From Alphaproteobacteria bacterium (GTDB taxonomy: Bacteria > Pseudomonadota > Alphaproteobacteria > JAVJVX01), in NCBI GenBank assembly GCA_040220875.1, contig JAVJVX010000009.1:1-64000 (forward strand): a DNA stretch of 64,000 nucleotides, given 5' to 3'. The position numbers were made by a program, and so were the translations under genes. The notes under the pieces were generated by a model, which was not told the origin of the DNA, did not search any database, and saw only the letters and a list, made by a program, of their open reading frames with translations. Positions within the stretch are counted from its first letter, which is position 1; each line of letters opens with the position of its first letter. Below are positions 38,843 through 47,597 of this stretch, in pieces.

Positions 38843-39586
38843 GTGCTTGAATTCGATCATGTGTCCGTAAGTTTTGGCGACGATGTCGCGCTCGACGACG
38901 TCACGCTCTCTATTCCCCCGGAAAAGACCACAGCCCTGATCGGGCCAAGCGGCAGCGGCAAGTCCACCCTGATCCGCCTCGTTGTCGGGCTGGTGCGTCC
39001 GAGCGCCGGGGAGGTCCGGTTCGATGGCACACCCGTGGTCCCGGCCAGCGCGCCCGCCCTGCGCCGGCGCCTCGGCTATGTCATTCAGGAAGGCGGGCTT
39101 TTTCCCCATCTGACGGCGCGGGAAAACGTCACCCTGGCTGCGCGCGTGACGGGCCGTGCGCCCGCGTGGATCTCGGCGAAAGTGAATGAACTCGCGCACC
39201 TCGTTCACCTGCCGGAAGCGTTCCTCGCCCGCTACCCGCTCGAGCTTTCGGGCGGGCAGCGCCAGCGTGTCGGGCTGATGCGGGCGCTGATGCTGGACCC
39301 TGCGGTCCTCCTTCTGGATGAGCCGCTGGGGGCGCTGGATCCGCTCATTCGTCACGATCTTCAGGACGAGCTGGCGGAACTTTTCGCCCGTCTCGCCAAG
39401 ACGGTGCTGATGGTCACGCATGATGTCGCCGAGGCTGCGTTCCTGGCCGATTACATGGTCCTGCTGCATGAGGGCCGGGTCGTGCAGCAGGGTACGGTCG
39501 CGGAATTCCGGGACGCGCCGGCCGGAGGGTTCACCCGGCGGTTTCTGGAAACCGGCCGCCGTGGTCTTTTCGGAGACGCGCGGTGA
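38843..39586 (+). CDS. ABC transporter ATPase, osmoprotectant (OpuCA/ProV) type
   Basis: 247 aa. Walker A GPSGSGKST, Q-loop VIQEGGLFPHLT, signature LSGGQRQRV, Walker B VLLLDEPLGALD, and switch His (VTHDVAEA). It resembles the choline/glycine-betaine OpuCA group but lacks the C-terminal CBS domains of some members. GTG start. The last bases overlap the fused permease gene (GTGA), so the two form one transporter. Confidence 0.9.
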   Translation: MLEFDHVSVSFGDDVALDDVTLSIPPEKTTALIGPSGSGKSTLIRLVVGLVRPSAGEVRFDGTPVVPASAPALRRRLGYVIQEGGLFPHLTARENVTLAARVTGRAPAWISAKVNELAHLVHLPEAFLARYPLELSGGQRQRVGLMRALMLDPAVLLLDEPLGALDPLIRHDLQDELAELFARLAKTVLMVTHDVAEAAFLADYMVLLHEGRVVQQGTVAEFRDAPAGGFTRRFLETGRRGLFGDAR

Positions 39587-41106
39587 CGGGTGTGCCCGGC
39601 ACGGCGCGGCGCGTCATAGGGCCGCGCTGGCGCTTTCTGTTGCCGGCGATCCTCGTCATCCTGTCGGCTGCGGCCCCGGCCCGCGCCGAAATCACCGTCG
39701 GTTCGAAAAAATTCACCGAGTCGGTGATTCTGGGTGAAATCATCGCCGGCCTGGGCCGGGCCGGTGGTCATGAGATGCAGCACCTGCGGGAGCTCGGCGG
39801 CACCCGCGTCCTCTGGGACAGCCTGAGGCTCGGCGAGATCGACATCTACCCCGAATATACGGGCACGCTCCTGCGCGAAATCCTGGCGCGGGAGGAAATT
39901 GCCACCATCGAAGAGCTGCGCGCGCGCCTGGCGGAGGACGGGATCGCCATGACGGCGCCGCTCGGGTTCGACAATGGTTACGCGCTCGGCATCCGGCAGG
40001 CGCTCGCCCAACGCGAGAACATCTCCAGCATTTCCGATCTGCGGGCCTATCCCGATCTGGTTTTCGGATTCGGCAACGAGTTCATGAACCGCGCGGATGG
40101 CTGGCCGGGGCTGCGCCGCGCCTATGGCTTGCCGCAGGACGATGTGCGGGGACTGGATCACGACCTTGCCTATATCGGTCTGGCCGAGGAGGCGCTCGAC
40201 CTGATCGATGTCTACACGACCGATGCCGAGATCGCGCAATACGATATCCGGGTCCTTGAGGACGACCGCGCGTTTTTTGTCAGGTACGAGGCTGTGATTC
40301 TGTATCGCGAGGCGCTTGCCGCCACGGCGCCCGCCCTGGTCGATGCCATCAAGGGGCTCGCCGGCCGGATTCCGGCGCCGGAAATGATCGCCATGAACGT
40401 CGCCGCCAAACTCGACGGCGAGCCGGAAAGCGCCATTGCCGCCCGCTTTCTCCAGGAACGCTTCAAGATCGAGGCGCCCGTCAGGGCGAGCGGTTTCTGG
40501 ACGCGGTTCTGGCAAACGACGCGGGATCATTTCATGCTGGTCGGCATTTCCCTGGGCGCGGCCATTTTTGTCGCGCTGCCGCTGGGCGTGCTGGCCTATC
40601 AGAGCGCGGCCGCGGGTCGCATCATCCTGAGTGTGGTCGGCGTCATCCAGACCATCCCTTCCCTCGCCCTTTTCGTGTTCATGATCCCGCTGCTTGGCAT
40701 CGGCGGCGCGCCGGCCATCGCGGCCCTGTTTCTCTACAGCCTGCTGCCTATCGTGCGAAATACCCATACCGGGCTGGCGAATATCCCGCTCGAGCTTCGC
40801 GAATCCGCCCTCGCCTTGGGGCTGAGGGCAGGAGCAAGGCTGCGCCTCGTGGCCCTGCCCCTTGCCCTTCCCGCGATCCTGGCGGGCATCAAGACATCGG
40901 CCGTCATCAATGTCGGCACCGCGACGCTGGGCGCGCTGATCGGGGCCGGCGGGTACGGCCAGCCGATCCTGACGGGCATCCGGCTCAATGACACGGCACT
41001 CATCATGGAGGGCGCCATTCCGGCCGCCCTTCTGGCGCTCGGCGCGCAGCTTGCGTTCGATGTGCTGGAGCGCCGGCTGGTGCCGCGCGGCCTCAGGCTG
41101 GGCTGA
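39583..41106 (+). CDS. Fused binding protein-permease of an osmoprotectant-type ABC transporter
   Basis: 507 aa. Signal sequence (LLPAILVILSAAAPARA) then a substrate-binding domain about 37-300, beginning EITVGSKKFTESVILGEI, typical of OpuCC/ProX-type choline, glycine betaine or carnitine binders. From about 310 a permease of six helices (SLGAAIFVALPLGVLA ... GTATLGALIGAGGYGQPI) with the EAA-type loop ELRESALALGLRAGARLRL. The order, binding domain first and permease second, puts the binding domain in the periplasm tethered to the membrane. Quaternary-amine specificity is inferred from the family. Confidence 0.88.
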   Translation: MTGVPGTARRVIGPRWRFLLPAILVILSAAAPARAEITVGSKKFTESVILGEIIAGLGRAGGHEMQHLRELGGTRVLWDSLRLGEIDIYPEYTGTLLREILAREEIATIEELRARLAEDGIAMTAPLGFDNGYALGIRQALAQRENISSISDLRAYPDLVFGFGNEFMNRADGWPGLRRAYGLPQDDVRGLDHDLAYIGLAEEALDLIDVYTTDAEIAQYDIRVLEDDRAFFVRYEAVILYREALAATAPALVDAIKGLAGRIPAPEMIAMNVAAKLDGEPESAIAARFLQERFKIEAPVRASGFWTRFWQTTRDHFMLVGISLGAAIFVALPLGVLAYQSAAAGRIILSVVGVIQTIPSLALFVFMIPLLGIGGAPAIAALFLYSLLPIVRNTHTGLANIPLELRESALALGLRAGARLRLVALPLALPAILAGIKTSAVINVGTATLGALIGAGGYGQPILTGIRLNDTALIMEGAIPAALLALGAQLAFDVLERRLVPRGLRLG

Positions 41107-41122
41107 CGCGCTCACTCCCCAA

Positions 41123-41165
41123 GCGCCGGCCTCTAGCGCCGGCCTCTCTAGTGCCGGCCTCTCTA
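41123..41165. repeat. Short tandem repeat, three units
   Basis: Three copies of a 13-15-base unit (GCGCCGGCCTCTCTA and close variants; the third starts GTGCC), followed by a degenerate partial copy ATGCCGATC. Lies between convergent genes. No coding frame uses it. Confidence 0.75.
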
Positions 41166-41184
41166 ATGCCGATCAGGCGCCGCA

Positions 41185-42045
41185 TCAGATTCCGATGAAT
41201 TCGGCGATCTTGCCGGCAAAGGGCGATCCGTTATCCCAGAAGCCGTCGATTGCATCGAAATGGTTCTTGTCGGGTTGCGGAAAATATTCAGCCTCGAGCC
41301 CCCTGGCCTGCCAGGCCGCGGTAAAATCTTTCGTCAGGCGCACGAATTCGTCGGGCTCCTTGCCGCCTACCGTGGTCAGCATTTTTGGTCCCCGATCCGG
41401 AATGTTTCGCAGCGGACTCTGGGTCTCGACCGTCTTCCAGTCGATCTGCAGGACCGGCTGCAGATGGCTGTAGGGCAGCGCGCCCAGATCGTGCACGCCG
41501 CTGATGGGAATGCCGCCCTTGATGAGATCGGCCGGCAGACCGTATTCACCCTCCCAGTCCGTGATGCAGGCCATCGCCGTCTGATGGCCGCCTGCGGAAT
41601 GGCCGGCAACGAAAATCCGGCTTTTGTCGCCGCCGAAACTTTCGGCGTTGCGATAGGCCCAGGCGATGGCTGCGCGGGTCTGGCGCGTGATTTCGGGCAG
41701 GGTGACCTTGGGGCAGAGTGAGTAATTGGTGATGAGGACGTTGACGCCCTTGGGCACAAGCCCCCTGGCGCAAATGCTGTTTTCCTTGGCCGACAGCATT
41801 TTCCAGTAACCGCCATGAATGAAGATGAGGATAGGGCCGCCCGGTTTTTCGGCCGGAAAGATATCGAGATACTCGTCCTTCGTAGGACCGAACCTGACAT
41901 CGGGCGTGTGCTTCAGGCTTTTTCGTGCCTCGGCGCTGCCGTTGACGTAAAGATCCACATAGACGTTGAAATCGGGAACCGTCGGTATGAGATCGTATTG
42001 CGCGTCGATTTCTTCCTGTGTCTCGAAGTCACGATAAAGCTTCAT
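41185..42045 (-). CDS. Alpha/beta-hydrolase (arylformamidase-like esterase)
   Basis: 286 aa. Oxyanion motif IFIHGGYW (77-81), nucleophile Ser150 in VAGHSAGGHQT, and the catalytic His in PQPDKNHFDAIDG near the end. The N-terminus MKLYRDFETQEEIDAQYDL is typical of a subgroup related to kynurenine formamidase, but neither a tryptophan-degradation gene nor other clue lies nearby, so the substrate is open. The ATG at 42045 is preceded by GGGGGA; the longer frame to 42294 is rejected. Confidence 0.85.
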   Translation of the reverse strand: MKLYRDFETQEEIDAQYDLIPTVPDFNVYVDLYVNGSAEARKSLKHTPDVRFGPTKDEYLDIFPAEKPGGPILIFIHGGYWKMLSAKENSICARGLVPKGVNVLITNYSLCPKVTLPEITRQTRAAIAWAYRNAESFGGDKSRIFVAGHSAGGHQTAMACITDWEGEYGLPADLIKGGIPISGVHDLGALPYSHLQPVLQIDWKTVETQSPLRNIPDRGPKMLTTVGGKEPDEFVRLTKDFTAAWQARGLEAEYFPQPDKNHFDAIDGFWDNGSPFAGKIAEFIGI

Positions 42046-42150
42046 CGAAATTCGTCCCCCAGATTGCTCATCCATATGCGTCGAGGCGGCAGGTTGCCGG
42101 TCCCTTCGCCGGCCCGCCTGTCGCCAACGAGCCAATCCGGCCCCGCGCAG

Positions 42151-42179
42151 GGTTAACGGCGTTTCATTCGAGCTTAACC
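42151..42179. promoter_or_regulatory. GGTTAA ... TTAACC inverted repeat in divergent region
   Basis: Six-base arms separated by 17 bases, located between the hydrolase start (42045, minus) and the small plus-strand gene (42288). Could be an operator or chance; it is the only symmetric element seen in this 242-bp divergent region. Confidence 0.2.
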
Positions 42180-42287
42180 GGTTTTTCGTATCCTGAACAA
42201 TGCAACACCGTCCGGGCCGGATCGCGAAATGCGCGCCCGGCGGTGCATGCGCAACGCACCGGTGCACCATGGTCGGAGGATTCCGGG

Positions 42288-42473
42288 ATGGCACGTATCG
42301 TTCGGCACATGATTGTTCAGCAGCCGGCCACCACGAGCTGGCCGCGCCCGCGCGACTGGCTGCAGAAAATGCGGGAAAGCTCCGGCTTCATCGCGCTTGC
42401 GGCCGTGGGGCTGATCGCCGCGGCGGGCGTCATCAGCGCGGCGCTCCTGGCCCGGGCCCTCTGGCCTGCATAG
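42288..42473 (+). CDS. Small single-span membrane protein
   Basis: 61 aa. An excellent ribosome site GGAGGA lies 7 bases before the ATG. N-terminal half basic and polar (MARIVRHMIVQQPATTSWPR), then one clear membrane helix FIALAAVGLIAAAGVISAALLA, and a short tail. No recognised family. Lies 132 bases upstream of the tRNA-Ser gene, with its own possible divergent promoter region. Real-gene support is the ribosome site and the helix; function unknown. Confidence 0.6.
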   Translation: MARIVRHMIVQQPATTSWPRPRDWLQKMRESSGFIALAAVGLIAAAGVISAALLARALWPA

Positions 42474-42605
42474 CCCGGGCGCCTGCCCCGGCCCGGGAGA
42501 GACGCCGCACCCCTCCTCTTTCTCCGCTTCTCTGCCCGCCTCTCGTTGGGCCTTGTCTCGAGGGCCGGGATGCCGCTATGCCTTACCCTTCCCTGCCATG
42601 GGCAC

Positions 42606-42695
42606 GGATGGGTGGCCGAGCGGTTGAAGGCACCGGTCTTGAAAACCGGCAGGCGCTTACGCGTCTCGTGGGTTCGAATCCCACCCCATCCGCCA
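42606..42695 (+). tRNA. tRNA-Ser (anticodon UGA)
   Basis: Full cloverleaf of 90 bases including an encoded CCA. Acceptor arms GGATGGG/CCCATCC pair fully, discriminator G; anticodon stem CCGGT/ACCGG with loop CTTGAAA, anticodon TGA at 42640-42642; a long variable arm typical of class II serine tRNA; T-arm GTGGGTTCGAATCCCAC. Reads UCA (and by wobble other UCN) codons. Confidence 0.97.
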
Positions 42696-42798
42696 TTCAC
42701 GGTTTCTTAAATCGCCATCCCCTAGATGAGAGGCTGGCGCGGCCCCGGCACCCACCGCCGGAAGGACCGCGCGGGGCTTCCAGCTCGGGGCAGGCAGC

Positions 42799-43998
42799 AT
42801 GAGCATAGAGGCGAGACCCTTCACACCGGCCGTGGCGGGCGCCACGCAACCGGATGACACTGAGGCGCACAAGGCACATTCGGGCGGCGGCCACGCGGTC
42901 ACCCGCGATCAGGCCGATTGGGCCAAGGCCAGGCCGGGGGCGATCGACTATCTGCGCCACGCGCAGGCGAGAAGCGGCCGGCGGCCAATGGAGCTGGCGC
43001 GCGAATTCCTTCGCCTGACCCGCGGGCGGGGGCGCCTGACCTGGCCGGAATACGTTCAGTACGGCGTCTACGACACGGATCGTCTCAGTCCCGCAGCGCA
43101 GGCGGAATTCATCACCAACACCCTGCACTGGCCGATCACCCATGCGTGCTGCGACATGACCTGGCAGGCCACGACCGAGGACAAATGGCTCTGCGCCCGG
43201 ATCCTGGCCGGGACCTCCGTGAAGATGCCGCGCACGCTGGCCGTGATCGACAAGTCGGCGCGTTCCTATCCCGATACCGAAAAACTTTCGACGACGGCGG
43301 CGCTGCGCGATTTCTTCACGACGCCCGGCATCCTGCCGGTTTTCGGCAAGGAGAACCGGGGGATCTGCAGTTTCGGTGCCTTCCTCGCGACGGATGCCGA
43401 CGGTCAGGCGGTTCATCTGAAGGGGCACGGCCCTATCGATTACAAAACCTTCCTCGAACGCTTTGTCGGGGAAACGCCTTACCTTCTTCAGGAGTCCGAA
43501 ACCAATCACCCCTTCTTTGCTCCTGTCACCGACGCGCTGGCGACGATCCGGTTGTGCGTGCTGGCAAAGGATGGCGCAATCGGGATTCCCTTCGCCGTGC
43601 TCAAGCTGCCGGCGCGGGACAATATCGCCGACAGTTTCTGGCGGCCGGGCAATCTTGCCTGTGCGCTCGATCCCGAGACGGGAGATATCCTGACCGTCCG
43701 CTCGAAAGACGCGTTCGGCACGACGGATCATCCGGCCCATCCCGAAACCGGCACCCCCCTGCTCGGCCGCACCGTGCCCGAATGGCCGCGGGTGCTGGAA
43801 CTGGCCCGTGCCTGCGCGCCTGTCTTCGCGCCGCTGCGCTATCAGTCGATGGATATCGCGGTCACCGGGAACGGGCCGGTCCTGATCGAGATCAACACCG
43901 GCGGCGGGTTCGATCTGCCGCAGCTTGCGAGCGGCCGGGGATTCCTGACGGAAGCCGTGGCGGATTTCTTCCGTGCGTCCGGTTACGGGAAGGTCTGA
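42799..43998 (+). CDS. Sugar-transfer-associated ATP-grasp-type ligase
   Basis: 399 aa. The C-terminal half shows an ATP-grasp fold: ALATIRLCVLAKDGAIGIPFAV, and the metal-binding end GPVLIEINTGGGFDLPQL. The overall layout matches the 'sugar-transfer associated ATP-grasp' family, whose substrates are mostly unknown but are thought to be amides or amino-acid adducts of surface or natural-product molecules. An extended N-terminus (residues 1-60) is polar and Ala-rich. Followed after 6 bases by an aminotransferase, so the two probably act in one pathway. A start further downstream is possible. Confidence 0.75.
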   Translation: MSIEARPFTPAVAGATQPDDTEAHKAHSGGGHAVTRDQADWAKARPGAIDYLRHAQARSGRRPMELAREFLRLTRGRGRLTWPEYVQYGVYDTDRLSPAAQAEFITNTLHWPITHACCDMTWQATTEDKWLCARILAGTSVKMPRTLAVIDKSARSYPDTEKLSTTAALRDFFTTPGILPVFGKENRGICSFGAFLATDADGQAVHLKGHGPIDYKTFLERFVGETPYLLQESETNHPFFAPVTDALATIRLCVLAKDGAIGIPFAVLKLPARDNIADSFWRPGNLACALDPETGDILTVRSKDAFGTTDHPAHPETGTPLLGRTVPEWPRVLELARACAPVFAPLRYQSMDIAVTGNGPVLIEINTGGGFDLPQLASGRGFLTEAVADFFRASGYGKV

Positions 43999-44004
43999 AG
44001 GACG

Positions 44005-45204
44005 ATGACAGTCGCGCCCGACGTTTACGCGGCCGAACCCATTCCCGAGGCGGCCCGCGCTGAAATCGAAGCCCTGCTTTCGAGCGGCGATCTGTTCCGC
44101 TACGGCGCGCCCGAGGGCTCTCCCGTCGCCCGGCTGGAAAGTGAATTTGCGGCCTTCATGGGCGTGCCTTTCGCCCTTGCGGTCAATTCGTGCTCCTCGG
44201 CCCTCTTCCTGGCTCTCAGGGCTCTCGGGCTGGAGCCCGGCACACCCGTCCTGGTGCCTGCCTTTACCTTCGCGGCCGTCCCTTCCTCCATTGTTCACGC
44301 GGGTGGACAGCCGGTTCTCGTGGAGGTCGGGAACAATTATCGCATCGACATGGCGGATTTCGAGGCCAAGCTGACGGATGGCATCGGCGCCGTGGTGATC
44401 AGTCACATGCGCGGCCATACCTCCGACATGGATGCCATCATGTCGCTCTGCAATGGGCGCCGGATCCCCGTGATCGAAGACGCCGCCCACTCACTCGGCA
44501 CGCTCTGGTCCGGCAGAAAAATTGGAACTTTCGGCCGGGTTGGCTGCTTTTCCTTCCAATCCTTCAAGCTGATGAATGCCGGCGAGGGCGGCATGCTCGT
44601 CACCCGCGATCCCGACATCATCGCCCGCGCGGTCATCATGTCGGGTGCCTACGAGCATAACTGGAAAAAGCACCCCGTGGCTCATGACAGGTTCGTCTTC
44701 TGGCAGAACAGACTGCCGCTCTACAACACACGGATGAACAATCTGTCGGCCGCCGCGGTGCGTCACCAGATTCGCGAAGTGCCGCGCCGCGCGCGGGACG
44801 GGCTGGCCAATCACGACTATGTGGCGAGACGGCTGAACGCGTCACCCTATCTCGACGTGCCCCCGCCTTTCGCTCAGGAAATCCGGGCGCCCGATTCGAT
44901 TCAGTTCAACCTGTGCGGTTTCGATACGGACGGGGAGGCGGAGGCCTTTCAGCGATGCGCGAACGCGCGCGGCGTCCCCGTCCAGATCTTCGGTCTCTTT
45001 CAGGACAACGCGCGCGCCTTCTGGAACTGGAAGTTCATCGGCGAGCAGCCGGGGCTGACGCGTACGCGCGCCATGCTGATGCGCGCCTGCGACGTGCGCC
45101 TTCCAGCCCGGCTCACCCCGGATGAGCTCGAGTTCATCGCCAATGGCCTGCTCCAGGCGGTCGACGACATCAAGATGCCCCGCCGGGCCGCCAGCCTGGC
45201 CTAA
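44005..45204 (+). CDS. DegT/DnrJ/EryC1-family PLP aminotransferase
   Basis: 399 aa. PLP Lys188 in SFQSFKLMNAGEGG, the PLP-ring Asp in VIEDAAHSLG, and NSCSSALFLALRALG at the cofactor phosphate site. These enzymes usually aminate keto-sugars or make cyclitol/AHBA-type amines; a YQNRMN-like segment (WQNRLPLYNTRMNNLSAA) is also typical. It follows the ATP-grasp gene by 6 bases. No sugar nucleotidyltransferase or glycosyltransferase in the window, so the product is not predictable. Confidence 0.88.
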   Translation: MTVAPDVYAAEPIPEAARAEIEALLSSGDLFRYGAPEGSPVARLESEFAAFMGVPFALAVNSCSSALFLALRALGLEPGTPVLVPAFTFAAVPSSIVHAGGQPVLVEVGNNYRIDMADFEAKLTDGIGAVVISHMRGHTSDMDAIMSLCNGRRIPVIEDAAHSLGTLWSGRKIGTFGRVGCFSFQSFKLMNAGEGGMLVTRDPDIIARAVIMSGAYEHNWKKHPVAHDRFVFWQNRLPLYNTRMNNLSAAAVRHQIREVPRRARDGLANHDYVARRLNASPYLDVPPPFAQEIRAPDSIQFNLCGFDTDGEAEAFQRCANARGVPVQIFGLFQDNARAFWNWKFIGEQPGLTRTRAMLMRACDVRLPARLTPDELEFIANGLLQAVDDIKMPRRAASLA

Positions 45205-45223
45205 GCCCCCGGGGCCGCCAAAT

Positions 45224-46603
45224 TCAGCGCGGCCCGTCCCGGTCCTCCGACCAGACATGCGGCGTGTCGTTTTCCGGCGGCCCGGCTTCATCCTCCAGCG
45301 CCGTCGATCCCGCCCCGGCGCCGCCCGGTTCGATAATTTCTTCCGATTCCTCCGCCAGCATTTCGGGGTCGATCCGCGGGTCGAGCTCGACTCCCATGGT
45401 CGTCATGTCACCCACCGGCACGAAGTAGCTGCGCGCTGCCTCCGGCACGGGCCCGTGCCGGCTGATGCGCCAAAGGGTGTAGCTGATGATCCAGCCAGCC
45501 GTGAGGGCGAAAAAGATGATGAGACCGTTGGCGCCGAGATGATCGAAGAACTGGCCGGCGATCAGGGGGCCGACAGCCATGCCGGCGCCATTGGCGATGA
45601 GGAGCCCGGCCGAAATCGGCAGGACGTTTTCGCCCTCCGCCAGCTGGTCGACGGCGTGGGACAGGGCCAGCGGATAGAGGGCGAAGGTCATGCCGCCAAA
45701 GAGGGTCATCGCGGGCAGCAGGAAAGTTAGGGAAATTCCCCCAAGAAACAGAATGGCGAGCGCGGCCAGCAGCGCCCCCGTCGCGGCGGCCAGAAGTGCC
45801 GTGCGCCGGTCCATTCGATCGGACAGGTAGCCGATCCCCAACTGCAGAAAAAGCCCGCCAAAAACCGGGAAGGCCATCAGCAGCGCGATCTCACTGGTGC
45901 TGAGTTCCCGCGCCACGCCAAACAATGGCGTCAACGCCCAGAACGCCCCGGTCATCAGCCCGGCGCTGACGCTGGACACGATGCCAAAAGGCGAAAGCCG
46001 GAACAGCGAAGGCAATGAGAAATGGGAGAAAACGGCAATTTCAGGTGCCGTGACCCGGCTGAGGACAACGGGAACGATGCTGATCGCCAGAACGATCCCG
46101 CCCAGCAGAAAGAGGTCCTTGCCTTCGGTCGGATAGACGTTGATCAAAAGCTGTCCGGCACCCAGTGCGCCCAGTGACAGGGCCGTATAGATGCTGAGCA
46201 CCCGGCCCCGCCATTTGTTCGGGATGACGGCATTGAGCCAGGACTCGATGACGAGATAGACGCCGGCAATGGACGCACCGTAGAGAAAACGCAGCGCCAG
46301 CCAGCCCGTCACATCGGCCTCCAGCGGCAGCGCCAGCGCCGAGGCTATGGCGATCGCCAGCAACCCGCCATAGACACGGATATGGCCGACGCGCCGGATA
46401 ATCCGGCCCCCGAACCATGCGCCCAACGTGTAGCCGGCAAAATAGGCTGTCGCGACGCCGCTGATCCACGACGGGGCAAACCCTTGCTGCCCCAGCTTCG
46501 TCGGCACGAGAATCAGAAAAAGACCCTGTCCTGACAAGAGGATGGTCGTGCCCAGCAGCAGTGCGCCGACGGACCCAAGGATCACGATGAGACGGTTTTC
46601 CAT
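45224..46603 (-). CDS. MFS transporter
   Basis: 459 aa, about 12 membrane helices, belonging to the YcaD-like major facilitator subgroup (FAPSWISGVATAYFAGYTLG; GRVLSIYTALSLGALGAGQ). The loop SDRMDRRTALL after helix 8 is the second half's conserved motif. About 55 residues at the C-terminus form an acidic, Glu/Asp/Gly-rich cytosolic tail (GVELDPRIDPEMLAEESEE). Convergent with the aminotransferase, 19 bases between stops. Substrate unknown. Confidence 0.9.
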   Translation of the reverse strand: MENRLIVILGSVGALLLGTTILLSGQGLFLILVPTKLGQQGFAPSWISGVATAYFAGYTLGAWFGGRIIRRVGHIRVYGGLLAIAIASALALPLEADVTGWLALRFLYGASIAGVYLVIESWLNAVIPNKWRGRVLSIYTALSLGALGAGQLLINVYPTEGKDLFLLGGIVLAISIVPVVLSRVTAPEIAVFSHFSLPSLFRLSPFGIVSSVSAGLMTGAFWALTPLFGVARELSTSEIALLMAFPVFGGLFLQLGIGYLSDRMDRRTALLAAATGALLAALAILFLGGISLTFLLPAMTLFGGMTFALYPLALSHAVDQLAEGENVLPISAGLLIANGAGMAVGPLIAGQFFDHLGANGLIIFFALTAGWIISYTLWRISRHGPVPEAARSYFVPVGDMTTMGVELDPRIDPEMLAEESEEIIEPGGAGAGSTALEDEAGPPENDTPHVWSEDRDGPR

Positions 46604-46677
46604 ATGACCGCTTTCTACTCTTCACGGCGTCCTGATGCAAAGCCGTGGCGCAAGAGTTGCGATCGGGATCGGGGCGG

Positions 46678-47481
46678 CTATCCTTCGCTGTCGGCGTTTT
46701 TCCCGCGCAGTTCCGCCAGGCGTTCGTAAATGGCAAGCCCGCCGGCGGCAAATCCGAAGACCTTGTCCTTGTAGGTGACCCGCCGGCTTTGGATCCCCAT
46801 AACGTGGTAGACGCCCTCGCGGCGGGCCATGACGGGCATGCTGGCCGGGTCGTCCAGGCCGCTGGAGACGCAGCTATTCAGGATCATCCGCTGATCCTCG
46901 GACATTTCGAGCACGTGACAGGCCGAATGGACAAGGCGGTCATCCGGATTGCTGGCAGGATAGCCGATCGCGTAGATGAGCCAGCCCTGGGCGCCGATCA
47001 GGCCGTGAACCTGACGCGTCAGCCGTTCCAGCGGCAGCGGTTTGATCCGGTCCGAGACGTCGTCGGCCAGTTCCAGGATCGCCCAGTCAAAACGTCCGTT
47101 CTTGAAATCTTCGGGGCTTTTGACCGAGTCCGCCATGGAAACAGCAATGACCGGACTCTCCGCCTTGAAACGTGTGCCGTTTCCGGCCAGCCGGACGAAG
47201 AGCGAGCCCGGGCTGCGCCAATCGGCGGTATCGGGGTTCCAAAGGCACCCGGCCGAGGTGATTGCCCAACGGTCGGCCACCAGCGTTGCCGTACACAAGG
47301 GGTCGTCGCCCTCGGTCAGCTGCCCGATCGCATCGAGCGTGCCGGGCGCGTCGGCCGGATGAGTCCTGGGAAATTCGAAATCGTAAAGAGACGCCTGGTA
47401 GCGCCACCAGGCAAGCGACCCCACCACCACAGCCAGTCCCAGAATCAGCGCGACCAAGCGTGTCCGATTGTTGCTCAGCAT
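46678..47481 (-). CDS. Membrane-anchored trypsin-fold protein lacking the catalytic His
   Basis: 267 aa. N-terminal signal anchor (residues 8-26), then an S1-type fold. The stretch CTATLVADRWAITSAGCLW corresponds to the S1 block that normally reads TAAHC, so the catalytic His is Gly78 here. The Asp is kept (FDWAILEL, Asp132), and the nucleophile region is CVSSGLDDPASMPVM instead of GDSGGP, with Ser214 possible. Conserved cysteines around 63, 79, 188 and 204 suggest disulfides. Likely an inactive, binding-only homolog in the periplasm. Separated by 74 bases from the MFS gene downstream. Confidence 0.7.
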   Translation of the reverse strand: MLSNNRTRLVALILGLAVVVGSLAWWRYQASLYDFEFPRTHPADAPGTLDAIGQLTEGDDPLCTATLVADRWAITSAGCLWNPDTADWRSPGSLFVRLAGNGTRFKAESPVIAVSMADSVKSPEDFKNGRFDWAILELADDVSDRIKPLPLERLTRQVHGLIGAQGWLIYAIGYPASNPDDRLVHSACHVLEMSEDQRMILNSCVSSGLDDPASMPVMARREGVYHVMGIQSRRVTYKDKVFGFAAGGLAIYERLAELRGKNADSEG

Positions 47482-47597
47482 CTTCCGGTCCTTAAAGTTT
47501 AAATCGTCGATCCCGGCCTAAGTTGCCCCGTCGGTAAGGCGCCGGCAAGCCCCCACTCACTTCCCGCCCCCGGGCTGACCTGATAGGGTCTGGCCCC

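Noticed and set aside
39451-41115. A 554-codon minus-strand frame opposite the ABC transporter fusion
   Set aside because: Composition typical of an antisense shadow; the plus-strand gene has signal sequence, binding domain and permease motifs.
42697-44490. A 597-codon minus-strand open frame across the ATP-grasp and aminotransferase genes
   Set aside because: It is an antisense shadow of two genes with clear family motifs in the plus strand; long open antisense frames are expected in GC-rich DNA.
42606-45204. Genomic island inserted at tRNA-Ser
   Set aside because: No integrase, no direct repeat of the tRNA 3' end, and no change in base composition were seen, so island origin is not supported.
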